Source: Favolaschia claudopus | Taxonomy: Eukaryota; Basidiomycota; Agaricomycetes; Agaricales; Mycenaceae | Assembly: GCA_037176885.1 (NCBI GenBank) | Contig: JAWWNJ010000014.1 | Coordinates: 248,001-312,000 of the forward strand | Direction of reading: 5' to 3' | DNA length: 64,000 nt | In this document: positions 54,884 through 64,000 of the stretch, one piece after another | Position numbering within the stretch: the stretch's first letter is position 1 | Layout of the letters: each line of letters opens with the position of its first letter | The notes under the pieces: model-generated | Databases searched by the model: none | Seen by the model: the letters and a program-made list of their open reading frames with translations, nothing else | Told to the model about the DNA's origin: nothing | Translations under genes and position numbers: made by a program

Positions 54884-56630
54884 GGCTCATTAATCATGTC
54901 CGTGGAGGATTATGTCCGAAAAAGGCATACTCGTGTGATCCGATGAGATCCGGGTCACATGAGTGGTGCTGTCAATCAAATTCTTGTCATCTTACCTCGT
55001 CGCGTCGCGCTTTACACAACCCGTCCCTACCGCACATGAACGGAGGAGCTAGAAGTAACCCTGGAAGAAGAAGGGGCTGGAGAAGAGAAGGTCTCAAAGA
55101 GACGGAGTCACCGAGCCAAAGGCGCGATGCGGAGGCGGGCGAGACGAAAAGAATGAGGAGACACGTGACTGATGGGTGATCGCTTTAGCCAATCCTTTCG
55201 GTCTGTCCAGACCACCTATCTTACCTCGTCGCGCCGCGCTTTACACAACCCGTCCCTACCGCACATGAACGGAGGAGCTAGAAGTAACCCTGGAAGAAGA
55301 AGACCCCCCAGAAACATCGCTAATTCTCATCGGATTCCCTTACTGTAGACCGGTGACAACGATTTGTCTTCACACGAGAGATCGGTCACCGGTCTAGGAT
55401 TCCCTTCCCCGGCCCCGCAATCCATCGCACCCCAAGTACCTGCTTTCGACCTGCGCACCTCCATCCCTTCGTGCCCGGAATGCGGCGGAGCAAGAATTTA
55501 TTGTCTTAAACCTTCTGGAAAGCAATACTTCTGATTTAGAATCTTCATTTGGGTGTCCAGGGGAGAATTGAGATTGCTTGAGCAATGAGGAAGGCGCAAG
55601 TCCGAATATCGGTGTGTGTTTTTCACTGACGTCCAGACGGTTCTCCCTGACCTAATCTTCAGATGCTCTTATTATTTGGTGAGGGGGTGTGTTGGACGAC
55701 GTCTCGTAGGACACCAAAGAACATTTATATATTGAAGTCGCGTCACGCCACGTGTATTGATTTATGTTTGCCGCACGGCCCGCACCTGTGCATTAGGCCA
55801 AATAGTTGTCTAGATTTTGAAATCAACAGAGCTCACATGTAGTTCAAACTACTACCTCGGATTCATCACGTAGGATTGGGTTGAACGGTGAGCTCAAATA
55901 GCATGATTGAGACTAGCAAGACCTGTACGCGTTGAATTGAGAAATAAATTCTGTTGAGATCAAGTCGAAGTTCGAGGTTCAGGTCCGTAACAGTCTGGTT
56001 GTCAGAAAAAAATGGGGAACATGTGGAGGTCCTACTTGGTCTCATCCGGGATAGAATGTGCAGAACACTAAATTTATGTGATAATTTGAGACGGACGAGG
56101 AAGGGGACTCGTGCGCGAGAGATTCACGGAAGATGTGTAGAACTTTCAGATTTGCATGGTTTTGAGTGTTTAGCCCAAGTAGTCAAATAAGTTGTGCTTG
56201 ATTAAGTGCTATAAGTACTGTCTCTAACACAAATAAGGCCTCAGAGTATTGTTGGGAAGCATCTGAAGGCAATTGTACGTGAATTAGAATGGGTCATCGG
56301 CTTTTTCGGACTGAGTGTGAGAACGGCCGAGGAAGCTTCCGAGAAGATCTTGAATTTGATTGGCTGAGAGTATGTCCCAAGGAGGCAGCTGCTCCGAAAG
56401 GACATACCTCTTACCATATTTTGAATACCTCTGATCTGCCTAATCAGGGCATAAGAAATCAAGATTGCAATTGCTTTGGAGGGCGCTACAGTGATTTTGA
56501 AGCGCTGATTTCTTGGAAACAGAGTCTCAGGTACATAGTGAGTCTCTCCCTTTTCTCTCCCTTTCTCTTCTCTTTTCGCAACTTGAAAACTTGAATTCCG
56601 CCGGCTCTCCACAGACATAATTCATAAGCC
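54884..56630. mobile_element. hAT-like element, array copy 2 (1,747 bases)
   Basis: It has the same length as copy 1 and the same sequence wherever I compared them. It is joined to copy 1 by the hexamer CTTTTG (54878-54883), which is the last six bases of the 8-base flanking duplication. Confidence 0.88.
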
Positions 56631-56636
56631 CTTTTG

Positions 56637-58154
56637 GGCTCATTAATCATGTCCGTGGAGGATTATGTCCGAAAAAGGCATACTCGTGTGATCCGATGAG
56701 ATCCGGGTCACATGAGTGGTGCTGTCAATCAAATTCTTGTCATCTTACCTCGTCGCGTCGCGCTTTACACAACCCGTCCCTACCGCACATGAACGGAGGA
56801 GCTAGAAGTAACCCTGGAAGAAGAAGACCCCCCAGAAACATCGCTAATTCTCATCGGATTCCCTTACTGTAGACCGGTGACAACGATTTGTCTTCACACG
56901 AGAGATCGGTCACCGGTCTAGGATTCCCTTCCCCGGCCCCGCAATCCATCGCACCCCAAGTACCTGCTTTCGACCTGCGCACCTCCATCCCTTCGTGCCC
57001 GGAATGCGGCGGAGCAAGAATTTATTGTCTTAAACCTTCTGGAAAGCAATACTTCTGATTTAGAATCTTCATTTGGGTGTCCAGGGGAGAATTGAGATTG
57101 CTTGAGCAATGAGGAAGGCGCAAGTCCGAATATCGGTGTGTGTTTTTCACTGACGTCCAGACGGTTCTCCCTGACCTAATCTTCAGATGCTCTTATTATT
57201 TGGTGAGGGGGTGTGTTGGACGACGTCTCGTAGGACACCAAAGAACATTTATATATTGAAGTCGCGTCACGCCACGTGTATTGATTTATGTTTGCCGCAC
57301 GGCCCGCACCTGTGCATTAGGCCAAATAGTTGTCTAGATTTTGAAATCAACAGAGCTCACATGTAGTTCAAACTACTACCTCGGATTCATCACGTAGGAT
57401 TGGGTTGAACGGTGAGCTCAAATAGCATGATTGAGACTAGCAAGACCTGTACGCGTTGAATTGAGAAATAAATTCTGTTGAGATCAAGTCGAAGTTCGAG
57501 GTTCAGGTCCGTAACAGTCTGGTTGTCAGAAAAAAATGGGGAACATGTGGAGGTCCTACTTGGTCTCATCCGGGATAGAATGTGCAGAACACTAAATTTA
57601 TGTGATAATTTGAGACGGACGAGGAAGGGGACTCGTGCGCGAGAGATTCACGGAAGATGTGTAGAACTTTCAGATTTGCATGGTTTTGAGTGTTTAGCCC
57701 AAGTAGTCAAATAAGTTGTGCTTGATTAAGTGCTATAAGTACTGTCTCTAACACAAATAAGGCCTCAGAGTATTGTTGGGAAGCATCTGAAGGCAATTGT
57801 ACGTGAATTAGAATGGGTCATCGGCTTTTTCGGACTGAGTGTGAGAACGGCCGAGGAAGCTTCCGAGAAGATCTTGAATTTGATTGGCTGAGAGTATGTC
57901 CCAAGGAGGCAGCTGCTCCGAAAGGACATACCTCTTACCATATTTTGAATACCTCTGATCTGCCTAATCAGGGCATAAGAAATCAAGATTGCAATTGCTT
58001 TGGAGGGCGCTACAGTGATTTTGAAGCGCTGATTTCTTGGAAACAGAGTCTCAGGTACATAGTGAGTCTCTCCCTTTTCTCTCCCTTTCTCTTCTCTTTT
58101 CGCAACTTGAAAACTTGAATTCCGCCGGCTCTCCACAGACATAATTCATAAGCC
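56637..58154. mobile_element. hAT-like element, array copy 3, with 229-base internal deletion
   Basis: It is joined to copy 2 by CTTTTG (56631-56636) and followed by TACTTTTG (58155-58162). It is 1,518 bases long because exactly one of the two internal 85-base direct repeats and the DNA between them is missing. The spacing of the repeats in the other copies is 229 bases, the size of the loss. Confidence 0.88.
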
Positions 58155-58162
58155 TACTTTTG

Positions 58163-58815
58163 CGGCAGGGTTACAGTTGATTTCAACTTTTAATCTGTCA
58201 GGACTTCCAGATAGGTAGCCGAGTGGCTGTACGAGGTCACCTTGCAGACAAACCCAGCGCCGATTTGCCATGAGGATTCTATGGCCCGCTTACTGGTATA
58301 AGTATGTTCCTACTGTAGTAATAAACAATATTTGTTACCTCAAACACTCTTAATACCCATCGGGATGCAAAGCAACGGGCTTTGATCGGAAATGTGAAGT
58401 AAAACACGATCACATGACCGTATCAATTTCGTCTTCTTCTTCGTGTTTCTCTGCATTGGCAGCAGTCTGATATTTTTTTGATATATACACACAGAGCTTG
58501 AATCTAGAGAAACGTTTCTTGGTGTTCTCAGCCAAAAACAGCGAGGTTTGGCTGAGAAATCTAAGGCTCCATTCGGCTGTCGTGTCTTAGCGTCACTTAG
58601 CGTCACTTTGGAGCACTTGGGAAAAATTCCACGCCAAACTTTTGGTCTTAAGTGAATGAGTGATGCCCCGATATTGTTGTCCAAACACTTGGGAACTCTT
58701 TGTCGATCACCATCACTCACCTCCAATATGCACCACAGCTCACCTTCAAGATAAATACCTGATCGTCCCTCTATGCTTCTGACTCAGACTGTCTCGCTCT
58801 TTCTTCACTACCGTC
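58163..58815. promoter_or_regulatory. Upstream region of the 58816 gene; no other gene
   Basis: The 128-codon minus frame 58340-58726 has no motif. A repeated TTAGCGTCACTTAGCGTCAC lies at about 58588-58607, and a CT-rich stretch with the TATA-like GATAAATACC at 58750-58759 precedes the ATG at 58816. These are plausible promoter elements. Confidence 0.4.
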
Positions 58816-59520
58816 ATGGCATCGGCTCCTTCACCAGCTTTCGACGACTTCCAACCACAGCCATATCGTGCGTGTCATGCTTTGCATTGAACTATTCATC
58901 GCCGCTGACTGGCGCTGTCAGAACAAGAAGCGCCTCTGCTCTCGCTCCCACCTGGTCCGCCGGAGACTGACAACGAAATAACAGAAATGACGGTCTCTGT
59001 TAAGCTGCGCGTTCCCGTACGATCCAATTTCCTTCGTTTCGCTTTACTTGCTAACATTTTGATAACAGCAGTATCCAGGTCAGCAGTACGGTCTGTTGTA
59101 CGCCACCTGCAGCACTATGCGGCGTACCGTCCGAGTCCCGCATGACTATGGTGTAGAGAAGATCGAATCCACCGACGACGTGCTCACCAACATCTATGTC
59201 CCCGCGAACGCACCTCCGAATCTCAGGGACACCAGCCGTGGGCGCTATCGCGTTGATACATTCGGGGGCGTCAAACTTCCCTATGCCTATAGCATATTTT
59301 ATGCGCCTGTTAAGAATGCTGGTATTCCCTGGTACGGGAATATTTTGGTCATGCGACATGGGATTAGAAAGGCAGTTATCAACCTCAAGGAGTGCGACGC
59401 GCTTCTCGTCGATGTCATTGTGGCTAGGTACGGTCTGTTACAATCGTTGGTTCGCGCGAGTAATACTGACATTCTCTCGGTTTTTGCTCTAGTCTAATCG
59501 CCTCGAAGTCATTGTGCTGA
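58816..59520 (+). CDS. Uncharacterised 177-residue protein (4 exons)
   Basis: Exons 58816-58867, 58922-59016, 59069-59427 and 59493-59520 join in frame through canonical short introns (GTGCGT...TCAG, GTACGA...ACAG, GTACGG...CTAG). The N-terminus is Pro-rich and acidic (MASAPSPAFDDFQPQPY). The rest looks like one compact beta-rich domain: TVSVKLRVPQYPGQQYGLLY, NIYVPANAPPNLRDTSRGRY and YAPVKNAGIPWYGNILVMRH. I do not recognise the family. There is no signal peptide or membrane segment. A complete frame and good splice sites make it likely to be a real, intact gene. It has the same orientation and leader style as the genes at 5877 and 61522. Confidence 0.75.
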
Positions 59521-61521
59521 AGTCGATATCCTACGAGCCCTCCGCCAGACTCAAACACCAACGTTGATTTTCTTACTCCTTATTTCCTGTCTCTATTGTT
59601 TCGAGTTCTTGAGTCGTGTTACAAAAAAAACCTTGCGGCATTCTGCCATTCTTCACTTCCATCTTCCTTTGTTGTGCTGAATCTCTGAATCTCGTGCTGA
59701 ATCTCTGAATCTCGATCTCGCATGGGTGAGTGCTCAATTACGCAGTTTTGTTTCAGATTTTCGGAACCAGCAAGCCAAGTCTGTTTTCTGGGGCTGGAAG
59801 GCAACAACCAACGGTCAGGTCAGTATCCGGGTCTTGTTATTCGCATTTGGAAGGATTCCCTGGTGCGCGTCCAGCAATTTCACGGAGCCGGTTACTAGCC
59901 ATTTCCCTGTTTCGTCTGGAACGTGGTGTCTTTTCGACGGGCACGACGGATCTACGTTTTCCTTCCCTTCGAGACCTCGAAATGGCAAGGATAACCGACA
60001 GGCACAAAGGATCTGGCAACGACAGGCACACAGGATCTACCTTTGCCTTCCCCTCGAGACTGCGAGACGGGTTTCATACCACAGCAACGACCAAGAGGAC
60101 CCACTACTCAGCGGTAACGCTGGTTTTCTTTTTCTTTTTATTTTGGCCGCACATGCTTTCTTTCCGGAACGTAGGAACATCGAAATCCAAGAAAATCGGT
60201 CCGGCGCGGGTACAAGCGGGTTAACCTTCCCTTGAGACCAAGAACTTGGGCGGTGATCGTCATTTGGATTTTCGCTCAGAGGTACGGCTAATCTTCTTGT
60301 TTTCGCTGCACATGCTTTCCGGAAGTGATCTTTCCGGAATCTAGGAAGATCGGCCCGGCACAGGTAGAAGCGGGGGATTAACCTTCCCTTGAGACCAAGA
60401 ACGGTGATCGTCGTGCGACAATTGTAAAAAAAAAGTTCTGGAAGTCTGATCTACAAGGCACAACCAGGTACTATGATCTGCATCGACTTTTCATCGTCCA
60501 GACACATTCGGACTCTCCTTGCAACGACGGACAACGCACACTGTTTCAATTCGCGGAATGCTGTTCCGACTTTCTCGACTATCTGACCTGGAATTTGCCC
60601 TGTCAACGCTCTTTATCGGTATCGACAGGTATTACGGGGGAGAATACGAATGATTGTGTTGCTGGTCAGTTGTGTACTCACGAAGGGAATTTAGCCAGGC
60701 CGGAGCCGCCTTCGAGAACTACGCACACGAGAACTACGCACAAAACATTCAGGGCTACGCCGAAGTACAGCAGCTTTCGTTCAGTTTTGATCTGATATGT
60801 TCCCTATGCTCAAATCACCCAGATAATTTGACCTTAGTCTTTGCATGCATGGGTGCGTCAATGCGGATGAGCCGGTCCTTCCGGTATTTTGGTGTGCGAC
60901 ATAATGGCCATTGCGGACGAGCCAGTCCAGTCCTTCCGGTGTACTGGATGTGTGCTGGTTTGCTGGTTGTGTGGCACTACAAACCGGTTTGTTCTCGAGT
61001 TTGGTTTCGGGATGCACGCGTCACTGGGGAGCGCATCAGTCACTCTCACTGTTTCTGGATTTTCAGGGGATCTTCAAAGCACCGCAAGCTCAATCGGCAC
61101 CGTATCCCGCCTTCGTTCCGGAAAAAAATTCACCGAGACCGCTACTCCGTCGCTCGTTCCGTCGTTCCCAAGGAACCGTCCACATGTGTTGTCAGTGCTC
61201 TTTTTTTTTTCTTCTATATCGTTCGCTAATTCTCAATCGTGATCAGGCACCCGCCCCGCCTTAGCGCGTTCTGTGAATTTCATGGGGTGCGCAAATCTCG
61301 CACCGGCTTATTTCCCCTGTTTACTGTGTTGCCATTCCGGCATGGTGGACGAAGTTCGTTTCGCTTTTCACTTAACAAGACTCCCTTAAAACTTTTACCC
61401 AGCAATTTTCCTTCCCGTTTGTCTATCCTTTCTCTGTCCGTGTACTGCATACGGTGAATACCTCAGCCTTCACGCCTCACTCACACCTGAGACTGATGCT
61501 TCTGCTTTTTAGTGCTCCGTC
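59521..61521. other. No gene; internally duplicated sequence
   Basis: Two pairs of imperfect direct repeats lie here: GCACGACGGATCTACGTTTT ... CCTTCGAGACC (about 59940) with GCACACAGGATCTACCTTTG ... CCCTCGAGACTG (about 60027); and GGTACAAGCGGGTTAACCTT ... GACCAAGAAC (about 60206) with GGTAGAAGCGGGGGATTAAC ... GACCAAGAAC (about 60363). Open frames of up to 191 codons overlap in several frames, with no motif. This may be a long 5' leader or decayed gene copies. Confidence 0.4.
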
Positions 61522-62210
61522 ATGGCCAAAAAGCTGAGCCCTACTCGCGTTCGAAAGCGCCCACGCAAAAATCCGTCGACCTCCGGGCATCCTTCGACCT
61601 CCAACTCTCCCCCAGAGCTACCTGTATTCGCAACGCCTCAGGCCTCGGCAGCAACCTCGTTCTTCGCACTGTCCGAACTCGTCATGTATCATCTTCTGGA
61701 TGCATGCACTATATCCACCGTAATGGCCCTTAGCCACACTTCGTCTTATTTTCGGTCTCTCGTCAAAGCACTGTTTCGCGTTCGTATTACCAGTGTACTG
61801 GAGCACTTCTTGGGTCACCTCAACGTCGGTAACTTCTTCTCGTTACTTGAAGAAACGGATGCAGCAATAGGTGGATCTGCTGTTGCTCGCGTGCTTGTTC
61901 CGCCTGTGATAGGGGCCTGGATGCCTGAAAACCTTAACTTGTACGTGCCGAAAGGTCGAGTTCAGGACTGGGAGGGCTTCATGGATCTGGTCGAGTATGC
62001 GGCCATTGTGAAGCAACCTGGAGTGGACAAGAGGTATGCATACGCCACTGCCTCGCATACAGTCTACGAATCAAAGACTACGCCGGTATGTGGTTGGTCT
62101 TCGCTACTGTCCTTCCTGATAACAGTTGCTGGCAGGGACTCTTCATCGCCATATCAGAAAGCGTCGATGAGTGTATTATATCCCCTAAGGAAAGAGAGAG
62201 CACATCTTGA
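61522..62210 (+). CDS. Uncharacterised protein with F-box-like N-terminus (2 exons)
   Basis: Exons 61522-62085 and 62136-62210 join at GTATGT...GGCAG in frame to give 212 residues. The start context GTCATGG is good. A basic Ser/Pro-rich N-terminus (KRPRKNPSTSGHPSTSNSPP) is followed by FFALSELVMYHLLDACTIST and VMALSHTSSYFRSLVKALFR, which resembles an F-box helix set, then LLEETDAAIGGSAVARVLVP and ENLNLYVPKGRVQDWEGFMD, and the end GLFIAISESVDECIISPKER. This layout is familiar from large uncharacterised families in mushroom genomes. F-box assignment is tentative because the usual LP start of the box is replaced by ALSE. The gene looks intact. Confidence 0.7.
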
Positions 62211-62479
62211 GCACATCCATTGAGCAACTACACATACTATATAGGTAGGGCATGTCCATACGTCCAGGTTGAAGCAAGGTTGAAGCGGCAAAGAGCAAGC
62301 AAAGAGGTTCAACTTTTCAACTTCAATTTTGTTTCGGCGCAAATTCCGGACTCCCACATGCTTACAAACCACCTGGACGGAGATTTGTAAGCATCTGCAT
62401 TCCGGAGCCCTATACCGATGAATGGGGAAGCAAGCTTCCCCATAAAAATCCTATACATGAAAACACAAGATGACGTTAG

Positions 62480-63310
62480 TAACGTGACTTTTGACAGAAA
62501 GTAACGTGCTTCTTGACAGAAAGTCACGGGGTCCCCGGCGCCGCGCGCCGCGAGTTCCGCGAGCGGCAGTGCGGCGTCGTGGGCACAGAATCCAGCAGCA
62601 AAAACCCCCGGGGTTTGGGGCGGAGCCCCGACAAGCTGTGCACAAGCCGTAGGTAGGGACGCGAGCGCAGCGAGCCGGCCCTGCCGAAGGCGGGGTGCTT
62701 AAGCTTGTGATAAAAGACACGACGGGACCGCAGGTCCCGTGATAATTCACGTGAAAAAGCAGGTGACTTCTCACACGCTTTCCCCGGCGCCGCGCGCCGG
62801 CGAGTGCAGTGCGGCGCCGCGGGCACGGAATCCAGCAAAAAAAAAACGCGGGGTTTGGGGCGGAGCCCCGACAAGCTGTGTACCCCGCCTTCGGCAGGGC
62901 CGACTCGCTATACCTAAACTTGAAAACAGCACCGGGCCATCAGAATTGATGGATCACATGCTTTTTCATGTGACTTTGACACCAAACCACGGGACCACAC
63001 GAGACGTCGCGAGCGGAGCGAGCGTAGCGGGGTTTGGGGCGGCCAGCCCCAACAAGCTGTGTGACCGAACGGAGGGAGGCCGGCGAGCGCAGCGAGTCGG
63101 CCGTGCCGGAGGCAGGGAGCTAAACCTTGTCTTACTTGAAAAGAGGGCCAGGCCATCAGTCGCGTGACTTTTGACAGAAAATCACGGGGTCTTTGCCGAG
63201 ATGTTGAGAATCATTGTACAAGACCGTAGACGTCGCGACCGGAGCGAGCGCAGTGGGGTTTGCCCCAACAAGCTCTAGCTCCCTGCCTCCGGCACGGCCG
63301 ACTCGCCCAT
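62480..63310. repeat. Cluster of GC-rich repeats in tandem
   Basis: At least four partial units follow one another. Each has AGTCACGGGGTC or CAGGTGACTTCTCAC, then CCCCGGCGCCGCGCGCCG, GGGGTTTGGGGCGGAGCCCC, GACAAGCTGTG and a GAGCGCAGCGAG-type run. Copies elsewhere are at 5120-5365 and 34527-35080. The strong self-complementarity makes the region prone to rearrangement. The element type is not determined. Confidence 0.7.
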
Positions 63311-64000
63311 GCCGTGCCGCTGCCGTGGGTTGGTGCTGAAAATTTGCACGGATTACCGCCCAGATTGTAGTTCAGGCCGTCGCCCTTCCACTTACACCTG
63401 CCAAGGATCAGTAATTTTGCGCTCGGAGCTCAAAAGGGGTACACACAGTTTCGATTTTTGACCTCAAAAATTTGGCCACAGCCAAAATGTCGTGGGAAAA
63501 ACTTCGGAGGTGGTTTTTTTGAGCTTTTCCGGGGTCGGCGAATCCGAATCTGTAGCACTGTGTAGGAATCAACGTGTTATATAACAGGTACTTTATAACA
63601 CTGTTATTAACATGTAAATTACATTTCTCACAATTGAGGTCCAGAAACACCTGTTATTTATGTGTTAGGAAGGGGCCCCTGCGGTGCCTTAGACACCACT
63701 TTTGCAGCTCAATTTCGTCCTTGGGATAGTCTCTCCTAGACAGACGCACTATGTACTTGAGCTCGGTGCCCTCGCTACATAGAGTCTTAGTCTGTAACTT
63801 ACCGCGCCACCGGCCCTAGGAGGGTCGCCTTATTATATAATCATCTCGTTTGGCAATTTGTTCCCACGACACTTCCTCGCCCTTTTTACCGCATCGTTGC
63901 TCATTTTTTTATAGTTTTGGTGGTAAGATGTATTTTAAGCTATCTCTCTACACTCTCCGGAGGTCATACTCCTCAGAATTCCCGTAGGTAGTCAAAATGC
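63311..64000. other. No gene recognised
   Basis: The text TTTGAGGTCAAAAATCG and GGCCAAATTTTTGAGG (reverse strand near 63450-63475) recalls the internal sequence of the Tc1/mariner-like element near 2480-2540. An imperfect inverted repeat around ATAACAGGT/ACCTGTTAT lies at about 63585-63655. No coding motif was seen. Confidence 0.35.

Noticed and set aside
59726..60235. Overlapping plus-strand frames of 164-169 codons
   Set aside because: Two frames are open over the same duplicated sequence, neither has an ATG with good context or a recognisable domain.
60654..61264. Three overlapping frames of 117-191 codons
   Set aside because: Open in all three frames and without motif. More likely a stop-poor leader or decayed sequence.

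Overview
This window reads as nuclear DNA of a filamentous basidiomycete, most likely an Agaricomycete. Genes are split by many short (about 50-60 base) GT-AG introns. Several predicted proteins look like the uncharacterised families common in mushroom-forming fungi. About half of the window is transposable-element DNA. No prokaryotic gene arrangement, rRNA or credible tRNA was seen.

Layout. 1-3.3 kb: the 3' end of a Ty1/copia element and its LTR, cut by a 2.4-kb Tc1/mariner-like element. 4-5.4 kb: small dispersed repeats. 5.9-19.4 kb: the longest mostly intact gene block. It holds an 8-exon gene with two CCHC-like zinc knuckles, a 12-exon gene on the minus strand, a divergent RING-finger gene, a proline-rich tandem repeat, two small genes and a long MULE-like (DDE) protein gene. 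19.4-24.5 kb: nested TIR elements, then a decayed Penelope-like reverse transcriptase followed on the same strand by a hammerhead-ribozyme core. 24.7-31 kb: a broken integrase-like gene and two host genes carrying MITEs. 31.9-32.9 kb: a LINE 3' domain. 36-38.6 kb: a small gene carrying a 330-base element. 38.9-42.7 kb: a RecQ helicase gene carrying two insertions, one of which contains two further nested elements. 45-49.2 kb: MITEs and a solo copia LTR. 49.4-51.7 kb: an F-box gene with a solo LTR in an exon. 53.1-58.2 kb: a head-to-tail array of three copies of a 1.75-kb hAT-like element inside one 8-base target duplication. 58.8-62.2 kb: two small genes. 62.5-63.3 kb: GC-rich repeats.

The strongest pattern is that intact-looking coding sequences here have repeatedly trapped mobile elements. 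In the RecQ gene (twice), the F-box gene, the gene at 26-27.3 kb and the gene at 37.2-38.6 kb, removing the element plus one target duplication leaves the reading frame exactly continuous. This fits recent insertion and makes the window a useful record of active MITE families. The two most unusual structures are the ribozyme-associated Penelope element with a 76-base direct repeat, and the tandem hAT array. All calls come from reading the sequence by eye; no database search was possible.
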